Origin: Bufo bufo
Taxonomy: Eukaryota; Chordata; Amphibia; Anura; Bufonidae
Length of the DNA: 64,000 bases
Assembly (NCBI RefSeq): GCF_905171765.1
Contig: NC_053390.1
Location: 514,934,852 to 514,998,851 of the forward strand
Direction: 5' to 3'
The position numbers and the translations under genes are program-made. Below are positions 45,201 to 56,030 of this stretch, one piece after another (position 1 is the stretch's first letter; every line of letters begins with the position of its first letter). Below the pieces are notes generated by a model. That model saw only the letters and a list, made by a program, of their open reading frames with translations. It made no database searches and had not been told where the DNA came from.

Positions 45201-48200
45201 GAGCATAGGGCCGACTCGCAAACAACTCACCAGTTACCTCCAGCATGTGGCCATGCTTGCAATGGGAGGAGGGAGGAGTCTGTGAGTCCCACTCAAGACT
45301 TGCTGATATAGCCCAGGCTTCACAGGTGCACCTAAATGTGACCTGTAGATGGAAAACAGGCACATTTAAATAGGAGTTTATACACCTCCAGGAATCTATA
45401 TATACAAACTAAGAAGACAGGTTGGCATCAGCAGGAGCTGCTCAAACCCACATGCAGTTGTGCATATATATAGGGGAGCAAATCCTGCACTTGTGGCCCG
45501 TTGCTAATGGCAATCCCCAGCAAAATGCATACAATGGAGGATGCCCGCGGCGAACCACAAGTACCACAATAGACATCCTACACAAGGTAACAAGTGCGGA
45601 TGTGATAATTAATATAACAATATAACAAAACAATAACAAACATAGGTGCACTCTGCAGTCTCACTAATTCTCAAACTGATTTTAAAATTGAGAGATTAGT
45701 CAACATGTCCTACGGTGTAGAACATGTCTTAAGCCCGGACACCACGACAAGGTTTCTCAAGTAGCCCGGGACCCTACACTCTCCTACCTGAGCCATATGG
45801 GCGATACCAGGAGCCAGTGGGCAAATTACAGGAGCATAGGGCCGACTCGCAAACAACTCACCAGTTACCTCCAGCATGTGGCCATGCTTGCAATGGGAGG
45901 AGGGAGGAGTCTGTGAGTCCCACTCAAGACTTGCTGATATAGCCCAGGCTTCACAGGTGCACCTAAATGTGACCTGTAGATGGAAAACAGGCACATTTAA
46001 ATAGGAGTTTATACACCTCCAGGAATCTATATATACAAACTAAGAAGACAGGTTGGCATCAGCAGGAGCTGCTCAAACCCACATGCAGTTGTGCATATAT
46101 ATAGGGGAGCAAATCCTGCACTTGTGGCCCGTTGCTAATGGCAATCCCCAGCAAAATGCATACAATGGAGGATGCCCGCGGCGAACCACAAGTACCACAA
46201 TAGACATCCTACACAAGGTAACAAGTGCGGATGTGATAATTAATATAACAATATAACAAAACAATAACAAACATAGGTGCACTCTGCAGTCTCACTAATT
46301 CTCAAACTGATTTTAAAATTGAGAGATTAGTCAACATGTCCTACGGTGTAGAACATGTCTTAAGCCCGGACACCACGACAAGGTTTCTCAAGTAGCCCGG
46401 GACCCTACACTCTCCTACCTGAGCCATATGGGCGATACCAGGAGCCAGTGGGCAAATTACAGGAGCATAGGGCCGACTCGCAAACAACTCACCAGTTACC
46501 TCCAGCATGTGGCCATGCTTGCAATGGGAGGAGGGAGGAGTCTGTGAGTCCCACTCAAGACTTGCTGATATAGCCCAGGCTTCACAGGTGCACCTAAATG
46601 TGACCTGTAGATGGAAAACAGGCACATTTAAATAGGAGTTTATACACCTCCAGGAATCTATATATACAAACTAAGAAGACAGGTTGGCATCAGCAGGAGC
46701 TGCTCAAACCCACATGCAGTTGTGCATATATATAGGGGAGCAAATCCTGCACTTGTGGCCCGTTGCTAATGGCAATCCCCAGCAAAATGCATACAACGGA
46801 GGATGCCCGCGGCGAACCACAAGTACCACAATAGACATCCTACACAAGGTAACAAGTGCGGATGTGATAATTAATATAACAATATAACAAAACAATAACA
46901 AACATAGGTGCACTCTGCAGTCTCACTAATTCTCAAACTGATTTTAAAATTGAGAGATTAGTCAACATGTCCTACGGTGTAGAACATGTCTTAAGCCCGG
47001 ACACCACGACAAGGTTTCTCAAGTAGCCCGGGACCCTACACTCTCCTACCTGAGCCATATGGGCGATACCAGGAGCCAGTGGGCAAATTACAGGAGCATA
47101 GGGCCGACTCGCAAACAACTCACCAGTTACCTCCAGCATGTGGCCATGCTTACAATGGGAGGAGGGAGGAGTCTGTGAGTCCCACTCAAGACTTGCTGAT
47201 ATAGCCCAGGCTTCACAGGTGCACCTAAATGTGACCTGTAGATGGAAAACAGGCACATTTAAATAGGAGTTTATACACCTCCAGGAATCTATATATACAA
47301 ACTAAGAAGACAGGTTGGCATCAGCAGGAGCTGCTCAAACCCACATGCAGTTGTGCATATATATAGGGGAGCAAATCCTGCACTTGTGGCCCGTTGCTAA
47401 TGGCAATCCCCAGCAAAATGCATACAATGGAGGATGCCCGCGGCGAACCACAATAGACATCCTACACAAGGTAACAAGTGCGGATGTGATAATTAATATA
47501 ACAATATAACAAAACAATAACAAACATAGGTGCACTCTGCAGTCTCACTAATTCTCAAACTGATTTTAAAATTGAGAGATTAGTCAACATGTCCTACGGT
47601 GTAGAACATGTCTTAAGCCCGGACACCACGACAAGGTTTCTCAAGTAGCCCGGGACCCTACACTCTCCTACCTGAGCCATATGGGCGATACCAGGAGCCA
47701 GTGGGCAAATTACGCGGGCATCCTCCATTGTATGCATTTTGCTGGGGATTGCCATTAGCAACGGGCCACAAGTGCAGGATTTGCTCCCCTATATATATGC
47801 ACAACTGCATGTGGGTTTGAGCAGCTCCTGCTGATGCCAACCTGTCTTCTTAGTTTGTATATATAGATTCCTGGAGGTGTATAAACTCCTATTTAAATAT
47901 GCCTGTTTTCCATCTACAGGTCACATTTAGGTGCACCTGTGAAGCCTGGGCTATATCAGCAAGTCTTGAGTGGGACTCACAGACTCCTCCCTCCTCCCAT
48001 TGCAAGCATGGCCACATGCTGGAGGTAACTGGTGAGTTGTTTGCGAGTCGGCCCTATGCTCCTGTAATTTGCCCACTGGCTCCTGGTATCGCCCATATGG
48101 CTCAGGTAGGAGAGTGTAGGGTCCCGGGCTACTTGAGAAACCTTGTCGTGGTGTCCGGGCTTAAGACATGTTCTACACCGTAGGACATGTTGACTAATCT

Positions 48201-49535
48201 CTCAATTTTAAAATCAGTTTGAGAATTAGTGAGACTGCAGAGTGCACCTATGTTTGTTATTGTTTTGTTATATTGTTATATTAATTATCACATCCGCACT
48301 TGTTACCTTGTGTAGGATGTCTATTGTGGTACTTGTGGTTCGCCGCGGGCATCCTCCATTGTATGCATTTTGCTGGGGATTGCCATTAGCAACGGGCCAC
48401 AAGTGCAGGATTTGCTCCCCTATATATATGCACAACTGCATGTGGGTTTGAGCAGCTCCTGCTGATGCCAACCTGTCTTCTTAGTTTGTATATATAGATT
48501 CCTGGAGGTGTATAAACTCCTATTTAAATGTGCCTGTTTTCCATCTACAGGTCACATTTAGGTGCACCTGTGAAGCCTGGGCTATATCAGCAAGTCTTGA
48601 GTGGGACTCACAGACTCCTCCCTCCTCCCATTGCAAGCATGGCCACATGCTGGAGGTAACTGGTGAGTTGTTTGCGAGTCGGCCCTATGCTCCTGTAATT
48701 TGCCCACTGGCTCCTGGTATCGCCCATATGGCTCAGGTAGGAGAGTGTAGGGTCCCGGGCTACTTGAGAAACCTTGTCGTGGTGTCCGGGCTTAAGACAT
48801 GTTCTACACCGTAGGACATGTTGACTAATCTCTCAATTTTAAAATCAGTTTGAGAATTAGTGAGACTGCAGAGTGCACCTATGTTTGTTATTGTTTTGTT
48901 ATATTGTTATATTAATTATCACATCCGCACTTGTTACCTTGTGTAGGATGTCTATTGTGGTACTTGTGGTTCGCCGCGGGCATCCTCCATTGTATGCATT
49001 TTGCTGGGGATTGCCATTAGCAACGGGCCACAAGTGCAGGATTTGCTCCCCTATATATATGCACAACTGCATGTGGGTTTGAGCAGCTCCTGCTGATGCC
49101 AACCTGTCTTCTTAGTTTGTATATATAGATTCCTGGAGGTGTATAAACTCCTATTTAAATGTGCCTGTTTTCCATCTACAGGTCACATTTAGGTGCACCT
49201 GTGAAGCCTGGGCTATATCAGCAAGTCTTGAGTGGGACTCACAGACTCCTCCCTCCTCCCATTGCAAGCATGGCCACATGCTGGAGGTAACTGGTGAGTT
49301 GTTTGCGAGTCGGCCCTATGCTCCTGTAATTTGCCCACTGGCTCCTGGTATCGCCCATATGGCTCAGGTAGGAGAGTGTAGGGTCCCGGGCTACTTGAGA
49401 AACCTTGTCGTGGTGTCCGGGCTTAAGACATGTTCTACACCGTAGGACATGTTGACTAATCTCTCAATTTTAAAATCAGTTTGAGAATTAGTGAGACTGC
49501 AGAGTGCACCTATGTTTGTTATTGTTTTGTTATAT
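42269..49535. repeat. Satellite block: 631/622-bp units, two higher-order copies plus inverted tail
   Basis: Forward units start (AAACTAAGAAGACAGG) at 42269, 42891, 43522, 44153, 44784, 45406, 46037, 46668 and 47299, with lengths 622, 631, 631, 631, 622, 631, 631, 631 and then 415. At 47713/47714 the orientation flips and about 2.9 inverted units follow. The 622-bp form lacks a 9-bp AGTACCACA-type segment. The fourth unit of each set carries both ACAACGGAGG and GCTTACAATGG. The block is flanked by TGTCTCTTTATTAC on both sides (42255-42268, 49536-49549). Apparent short ORFs repeat with the units and show no protein resemblance. Confidence 0.92.
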
Positions 49536-50408
49536 TGTCTCTTTATTACTCCCAGAAAACTGCCTGAATCTCCTAGAGGGACAAACATTTGCCAGATGAT
49601 TTATACCTCCACAACAAAAACAAACCCTCCCCTGAGGGCTGAATCTTCTATTGTCAGAGGCAATCAACCCCAGCTGCATGGACTCCTGCTCAGAAGGGGC
49701 TGACAGCGACTGAGACCCCTGTGCACAGAATGAGACCGCTGCACTGTCCCGGGACTGAGTATGACAGGAAGGAGAAATCTCTCCTCTCTCTCTAAGACGC
49801 CTGTCAATACGAACGGCCTGAGACATAGCAGAATCCAAGGAGGTAGGTCTCTCATGAAAGGCAAATGCATCTTTCAATCCCTCTGAAAGACCATAGCAAA
49901 ATTGACTTCGGAGTGCAGCATCATTCCAACCCGTATCTGCTGCCCATCTCCGAAATTCTGAACAGTATATCTCTGCGGATTGTTTACCCTGGCATAACAG
50001 ACGTAGTCTAGACTCAGCCAGAGCAATACGATCCGGATCATCATATATCTGACCCAGGGCTAAAAAGAATTCATCCACTGAACGAAGGGGCCGTGCCCCC
50101 TCCGGCAGCGAAAAGGCCCAGGACTGAGCGTTACCCCTGAGCAGCGATATAATGATCCCCACCCTCTGTTCTTCATCACCAGAAGAATGGGGAAGAAGGC
50201 GAAAATGGAGTTTGCAAGCCTCTCTAAAACGCACAAAATTCTCACTACCCCCGGAGAACGTATCCGGGAGCGAGATCTTAGGCTCAGCACAAACTCCATG
50301 AACGCAAGCTGAACCGGTCACTTGAAACTGAGAAAAAGTCTTACGGAGATCAGCTACCTCCAAAGAAAGACCCTGAAAGCGTTCAGCCAAAAGTGAAACC
50401 GGATCCAT
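49530..50408 (-). CDS. Provirus B Gag, interrupted at its zinc-knuckle end
   Basis: It starts MDPVSLLAERFQGLSLEVAD, has capsid-like FSGGSENFVRFREACKLHF and RPLRSVDEFFLALGQIYDD segments, and ends with the zinc knuckle CFCCGGINHLANVC (C-x2-C-x4-H-x4-C). Translation would now stop just inside the satellite block, whereas the original frame continued into the protease at 42268. The packaging and RNA-binding role is inferred from the family. It is intact apart from the truncation. Confidence 0.88.
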   Translation of the reverse strand: MDPVSLLAERFQGLSLEVADLRKTFSQFQVTGSACVHGVCAEPKISLPDTFSGGSENFVRFREACKLHFRLLPHSSGDEEQRVGIIISLLRGNAQSWAFSLPEGARPLRSVDEFFLALGQIYDDPDRIALAESRLRLLCQGKQSAEIYCSEFRRWAADTGWNDAALRSQFCYGLSEGLKDAFAFHERPTSLDSAMSQAVRIDRRLRERGEISPSCHTQSRDSAAVSFCAQGSQSLSAPSEQESMQLGLIASDNRRFSPQGRVCFCCGGINHLANVCPSRRFRQFSGSNKETI

Positions 50409-50436
50409 GCTTGAGACGGTTTTGGGCGGCTGATAA

Positions 50437-50988
50437 TGTCACGGATGGTGTACAGGAAACAAGACAATACCATATAAACAATGTCTCTCTGGATCCACAA
50501 CTAAGGAACAAAGGGAGACCCCTGCAATAGACCTGCCGCTCTCCCTCACTGCTCAGCCTATGCGAACATCCCAAAGGTGGATGGCCGCATATCCACGTTC
50601 CTCGGCTATCTATTACCTGAAGACCCTACAATAGTGAAGGGACACGACCACCGGCTCCCTACACTGACACGGAGGGAGTCAGGGTCACCTGGATCCAGAA
50701 AAGACAAAATCATAAATACATAAACAGCACTTATCTTGCAGACGAATGACGACTGACGACTGGGAAAAGGGAACTGGGAACTGGGAACAGCATGCACACA
50801 CACTCCAGGAAGTTGTATCAGCCGCACACTACTGCATTATGGGGAGGAACTTAAAGGGTAGCGATCAGTCTAACTGCATGACAGCTGAGATAGACTAACG
50901 AGATGAGAAACGAAACCAAAACAAAGAAATTCAAGGAGGAGGATCTGAGAAGCTCCTGTGAGCGCTTCTCAGCTGTCTGGCTGTGACA
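50437..50988 (-). repeat. Provirus B 5' LTR
   Basis: TGTCACGGATGG ... GGCTGTGACA, 552 bp, longer than the other LTR by a duplicated CTGGGAA. Confidence 0.92.
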
Positions 50989-51020
50989 ACAATCTCCTGA
51001 ACTCCAAACTGAATGTCAGA

Positions 51021-52062
51021 ATGGGAAAGAAAGGTGATTTAAGCAATTTTGAACGTGGCATGGTTGTTGGTGCCAGACGGGCCGATCTGAGTATTTCACA
51101 ATCTGCTCAGTTACTGGGATTTTCACGCACAACCATTTCTAGGGTTTACAAAGAATGGTGTGAAAAGGGAAAAACATCCAGTATGCGGCAGTGCTGTGGG
51201 CAAAAATTCCTTGTGGATGCTAGAGGTCAGAGGAGAATGGGCCGACTGATTCAAGCCGATAGAAGAGCAACGTTGACTGAAATAACCACTCGTTCCAACC
51301 GAGGTATGCAGCAAAGCATTTGTGAAGCCACAACACGCACAACCTTGAGACGGATGGACTACAACAGCAGAAGACCCCACCGGGTACCACTCATCTCCAC
51401 TACAAATAGGAAAAAGAGGCTACAATTTGCACGAGCTCACCAAAATTGGACTGTTGAAGACTGGAAAAATGTTGCCTGGTCTGATGAGTCTCGATTTTCT
51501 CTTGAGACATTCAAATGGTAGAGTCCGAATTTGGCGTAAACAGAATGAGAACATGTATCCATAATGCCTTGTTACCACTGTGCAGGCTGGTGGTGGTGGT
51601 GTAATGGTGTGGGGGATGTTTTCTGGGCACACTTTAGGCCCCTTAGTACCAATTGGGCATCGTTTAAATGCCACGGGCTACCTGAGTATTGTTTCTGACC
51701 ATGTCCATCCCTTCATGACCACAATGTACCCATCCTCTGATGGCTACTTCCAGCAGGATAATGCACCATGTCACAAAGCTAGAATCATTTCAAATTGGTT
51801 TCTTGAACATGACAATGAGTTCACTGTACTAAAATGGCCCCCACAGTCACCAGATCTCAACCCAATAGAGCATCTTTGGGATGTGGTGGAACGGGAGCTT
51901 CGTGCCCTGGATGTGCATCCCTCAAATCTCCATCAACTGCAAGATGCTATCCTATCAATATGGGCCAACATTTCTAAAGAATGCTATCAGCACCTTGTTG
52001 AATCAATGCCACGTAGAATTAAGGCAGTTCTGAAGGCAAAAGGGGGTCCAACACCGTATTAG
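51021..52062 (+). pseudogene. Tc1-like transposase with one frameshift
   Basis: From ATG: MGKKGDLSNFERGMVVGARR, a paired-type helix-turn-helix (QSAQLLGFSRTTISRVYKEW), the first catalytic Asp in AWSDESRFS, a frameshift at about 51510-51550, then VMVWGMFSGHTLGPLVPI, the second Asp in FQQDNAPCHKA and the Glu in [12 protein letters not shown], ending at TAG after KGGPTPY. It would be about 340 residues, the normal Tc1 length. It is otherwise nearly intact. Confidence 0.8.
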
Positions 52063-52104
52063 TATGGTGTTCCTAATAATTCTTTAGGTGAGTGTATATA
52101 TACA

Positions 52105-52369
52105 CACTGAACAAAAATATAAACGCAACACTTTCAGTTTTGCTCCCATTTTGCATGAGCTGAACTCAAAGATCTGAAACATTTTCTACATACACAAAAC
52201 ACCCATTGCTCTCAAATATTGTTCACAAATCTGTCTAAATCTGTATTAACTAGCACTTCTCCTTTGCCAAGATAATCCATCCCACCTCACAGTTGTGGAA
52301 TATCAAGGTGCTGATTAGACTTCATGAATGGGAGCAAAACCAAAAGTGTTGCGTTTATATTTTTGTTTA

Positions 52370-52370
<1 letters not shown>
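52105..52370. mobile_element. Tc1-type MITE
   Basis: Inverted ends (CTGAACAAAAATATAAACGC and GCGTTTATATTTTTGTTTAG, with CAACACTTT/AAAGTGTTG continuing) in TA-rich flanks. It is 266 bp and has no ORF. It lies between two larger Tc1 elements. Confidence 0.85.

Positions 52371-52408
<38 letters not shown>
52371..52408. repeat. (TA)n microsatellite
   Basis: A TA run joining two Tc1-type elements. Confidence 0.95.
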
Positions 52409-52409
<1 letters not shown>

Positions 52410-53963
52410 TGCTCAAAAAAATAAAGGGAACACTTAAACAACACAATGTAACTCCAAGTCAATCACACTTCTGTGAAATCAAACTGTCCACTTAGGAAGC
52501 AACACTGAGTGACAATCAATTTCACATGCTGTTGTGCAAATGGGATAGACAACAGGTGTAAATTATAGGCAATTAGCAAGACACCCCCAATAAAGGAGTG
52601 GTTCTGCAGGTGGTGATCACAGACCACTTCTCAGTTCCTATGCTTCCTGGCTGATGTTTTGGTCACTTTTGAATGCTGGCGGTGCTTTCACTCTAGTCGT
52701 AGCATGAGACGGAGTCTACAACCCACACAAGTGTCTCAGGTAGTGCAGCTTATCCAGGATGGCACATCAATGTGAGCTGTGGCAAGAAGGTTTGCTGTGT
52801 CTGTCAGCGTAGTGTCCAGAGCATGGAGGCGCTACCAGGAGACAGGCCAGTACATCAGGAGACGTGGAGGAGGCTGTAGGAGGGCAACAACCCAGCAGCA
52901 GGACCGCTACCTCTGCCTTTGTGCAAGGAGGAACAGGAAGAGCACTGCCAGAGCCCTGCAAAATGACCTCCAGCAGGCCACAAATGTGCATGTGTCTGCT
53001 CAAACGGTCAGAAACAGACTCCATGAGGGTGATATGAGGGCCCGACGTCCACAGGTGGGGGTTGTGCTTACAGCCCAACACCGTGCAGGATGTTTGGCAT
53101 TTGCCAGAGAACACCAAGATTGGAAAATTCGCCACTGGCGCCCTGTACTCTTCACAGATGAAAGCAGGTTCACACTGAGCACATGTGACAGAGTCTTGAG
53201 ACGCCGTGGAGAACATTCTGCTGCCTGCAACATCCTCCAGCATGACCGGTTTGGCATTGGGTCAGTAATGGTGTGTGGTGGCACTTCTTTGGAGGGCCGC
53301 ACAGCCCTCCATGTGCTCACCAGAGGTAGCCTGACCGCCATTAGGTACCGAGATGAGATCCTCAGACCCCTTGTGAGACCATATGCTGGTGCAGTTGGCC
53401 CTGGGTTCCTCCTAATGCAAGACAATGCTAGACCTCATGTGGCTGGAGTGTGTCAGCAGTTCCTGCAAGACGAAGGCATTGATGCTATGAACTGGCCCGC
53501 CCGTTCCCCAGACCTGAAGCCAATTGAGCACATCTGGGACATCATGTCTCGCTCTATCCACCAACGTCACGTTGCACCACAGACTGTCCAGGAGTTGGCA
53601 GATGCTTTAGTCCAGGTCTGAGAGGAGATCCCTCAGGAGACCGTCCGCCACCTCATCAGGAGCATGCACAGGCGTTGTAGGGAGGTCATACAGGCATGTG
53701 GAGGCAACACACACTACTGAGCCTCATTTTGACTTGTTTTAAGGACATTACATCAAAGTTGGATCAGCCTGTAGTGTGTTTTTCCACTTTAATTTTGCAA
53801 CCCCTCCATGGGTTGAAAAATGTGATGTCCATTTTTTTTTATTTTTGTGTGATTTTGTTGTCAGCACATTCAACTATGTAAAGAACAAAGTATTTGAGAA
53901 GAATATTTAATTAATTCAGATCTAGGATGTGTTATTTTTGTGTTCCCTTTATTTTTTTGAGCA

Positions 53964-53966
<3 letters not shown>
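52409..53966 (+). mobile_element. Tc1-like transposon, nearly complete
   Basis: Inverted ends CTGCTCAAAAAAATAAAGGG and its reverse complement (…CCCTTTATTTTTTTGAGCAG) lie in (TA)n DNA. It is 1.56 kb, normal for Tc1. The transposase is on the plus strand. Confidence 0.88.
52704..53720 (+). pseudogene. Tc1-like transposase with two nonsense codons
   Basis: From ATG at 52704: [20 protein letters not shown], then TGA at 52773-52775, where CGA is expected, then [20 protein letters not shown] (helix-turn-helix) and RRRGGGCRR. The catalytic residues are in [20 protein letters not shown] and [12 protein letters not shown], with 34 residues between the second Asp and the Glu (DD34E). A second TGA at 53619-53621 (again a CGA-like site) precedes a C-terminal RRCREVIQACGG segment that ends at 53720. 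Apart from these two changes the 338-codon frame is open. Confidence 0.85.

Positions 53967-54014
<48 letters not shown>
53967..54014. repeat. (TA)n microsatellite
   Basis: A TA run of about 24 units between two direct Tc1 copies. Confidence 0.95.
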
Positions 54015-54017
<3 letters not shown>

Positions 54018-55219
54018 TGCTCAAAAAAATAAAGGGAACACTTAAACAACACAATGTAACTCCAAGTCAATCACACTTCTGTGAAATCAAACTGTCCACT
54101 TAGGAAGCAACACTGAGTGACAATCAATTTCGCATGCTGTTGTGCAAATGGGATAGACAACAGGTGTAAATTATAGGCAATTAGCAAGACACCCCCAATA
54201 AAGGAGTGGTTCTGCAGGTGGTGGTCACAGACCACTTCTCAGTTCCTATGCTTCCTGGCTGATGTTTTGGTCACTTTTGAATGCTGGCGGTGCTTTCACT
54301 CTAGTGTTAGCATAACACCGTGCAGGATGTTTGGCATTTGCCAGAGAACACCAAGATTGGCAAATTCGCCACTGGAACCCTGTGCTCTTCACAGATGAAA
54401 GCAGGTTCACACTGAGCACATGTGACAGACGTGACCGAGTCTGGAGATGCCGTGGAGAATGTTCTGCTGCCTGCAACATCCTCCAGCATGACCGGTTTGG
54501 CATTGGGTCATTAATGGTGTGGGGTGGCATTTCTTTGGAGGGCCGCACAGCCCTCCATGTGCTCGCCAGAGGTAGCCTGACTGCCATTAGGCACCGAGAT
54601 CCTCAGGCCCCTTGTGAGACCATATGCTGGTGCGGTTGGCCCTGGGTTCCTCCTAATGCAAGACAATGCTAGACCTCATGTGGCTGGAGTGTGTCAGCAG
54701 TTCCTGCAAGACGAAGGCATTGATGCTATGGACTGGCCCGCCCGTTCCCCAGACCTGAAGCCAATTGAGCACATCTGGGACATCATGTCCCGCTCTATCC
54801 ACCAACGTCACGTTGCACCACAAACTGTCCAGGAGTTGGCAGATGCTTTAGTCCAGGTCTGAGAGGAGATCCCTCAGGAGACCGTCCGCCACCTCATCAG
54901 GAGCATGCACAGGTGTTGTAGGGAGGTCATACAGGCACGTGGAGGCCACACACACTACTGAGCCTCATTTTGACTTGTTTTAAGGACATTACATCAAAGT
55001 TGGATCAGCCTGTAGTGTGTTTTTCCACTTTAATTTTGAGTGTGACTCCAAATCCAGACCTCCATGGGTTGAAAAATTTGATTTCCATTTTTTTTTTTTG
55101 TCTGATTTTGTTGTCAGCACATTCAACTATGTAAAGAACAAAGTATTTGAGAAGAATATTTAATTAATTCAGATCTAGGATGAGTTATTTTTGTGTTCCC
55201 TTAAATTTTTTGAGCAGTG
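54015..55219 (+). mobile_element. Tc1-like transposon, internally deleted copy
   Basis: Same ends (CACTGCTCAAAAAAATAAAG ... GAGCAGTG, TA on both sides) and same orientation as 52409-53966. About 390 bp are missing near 54313, removing the start and DNA-binding half of the transposase. Confidence 0.88.
54316..54960 (+). pseudogene. Tc1-like transposase, deleted and frameshifted
   Basis: It keeps [19 protein letters not shown] and, in a second frame after a 5-bp deletion near 54600, [17 protein letters not shown] and [12 protein letters not shown]. The same TGA as in the neighbouring copy is present at 54860-54862. It retains three extra codons (after CDR) that the other copy lacks. Confidence 0.8.
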
Positions 55220-55239
55220 TATATAACATTTCTATTTTT

Positions 55240-56026
55240 TTTTCCATATATATATTTGGGTGGAGTGCAAGCCCAAGGGTAATAGGCAATTACTCATGAT
55301 GCAAAATACAAAAAAAGAGGGCAGCACTCTAAAAAGAAAGATTGAAGAAAAAAAGTGTCCTTTATTCACTCATGTGGTAATAGCAAAGTTTCAGATAAAC
55401 AACAAACAAAGAACAGCATCATGGTACATAGTATATATAGAGATGAAAATCAATGTACATATTTACAAGAGATCAATCATAATCACATAATAAACACAAA
55501 TCCTCACAATTGCATGAGGAAAAATACAAAAATCTAGTCATAACATGATTATTATAGTTCATATATATCAATATTCCATCATACAGTAAGTGTGAGAAAA
55601 ACAGTGCAAAATTCAACCAAAATTAGTACCATGTGTGTAGATGGTTGGCCCACCTTTTAAAATTCATTCTGGGGGCTGACTATGCAGCTACATGCAAATA
55701 CTACCTGCTCGCATAGTGGTCGACAGCAACAAGACTCTCGGGATGATTGATTTCACAGTGCAACAATGATTTTGTTACTGAGAGAAGAACATGTGATTTA
55801 TACTAAAATGAGTGTGCTGATTCCAAATATGTAGACACGTCTAGATTTTAAGTTATATGTGCAAAACCTATTCAGTTATAATATTAATGCATTATATTGG
55901 AAATATTCCAATGGACATGTCCAGACCTGTCCAGACGCACTAAGGCTGATGTCAGCAGTAAGTATATAAGGCAAGCTGGACCAATTTTGATAAAGTGATC
56001 TGTTATAGCGCTATCAGTTTTGAAAC
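55240..56026 (-). mobile_element. Penelope-like 3' end (minus strand)
   Basis: Read on the minus strand it is an AT-rich tail ending ...CACATGAGTGAATAAAGGAC and T-runs, with an upstream GACAGGTCTGGACATGTCC stretch. Organisation and wording resemble the tail at 28800-29715. No coding part remains. The family assignment is tentative. Confidence 0.4.
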
Positions 56027-56030
56027 TTAA

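Larger units (their letters stand above)
38368..50988 (-). mobile_element. Gypsy chromovirus provirus B (young), enlarged by a satellite block
   Basis: Two LTRs (38368-38912, 50437-50988) lie between perfect ACAAT duplications (38363-38367, 50989-50993). The LTRs differ at about five positions plus one 7-bp duplication (CTGGGAA) in 545 bp. The element has one continuous gag-pol frame except for two lesions: the 7.27-kb insertion at 42269-49535 and a 16-bp insertion near the chromodomain. It is the same family as provirus A. Confidence 0.92.
38245..52094 (+). mobile_element. Tc1-like transposon, split by Gypsy provirus B
   Basis: Inverted ends: left CACCTAAAGAATTATTAGGA, right TCCTAATAATTCTTTAGGTG, both within TATA sequence. 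Without the 12.6-kb provirus it would be about 1.2 kb. The transposase starts at 51021, just right of the provirus. Confidence 0.85.

Noticed and set aside
42285..49445. Many identical 60-94-codon open frames in the 42-49 kb region, both strands
   Set aside because: They recur once per satellite unit, overlap on opposite strands and resemble no protein; they are by-products of the repeat.
52105..52370. Short RNA gene with a long stem
   Set aside because: The inverted ends are Tc1-type terminal repeats with TA flanks, so a MITE explains the fold.
54316..54672. Deleted Tc1 copy as a separate miniature transposase gene
   Set aside because: It lacks the DNA-binding half and is frameshifted after the first catalytic Asp; it is only a remnant.
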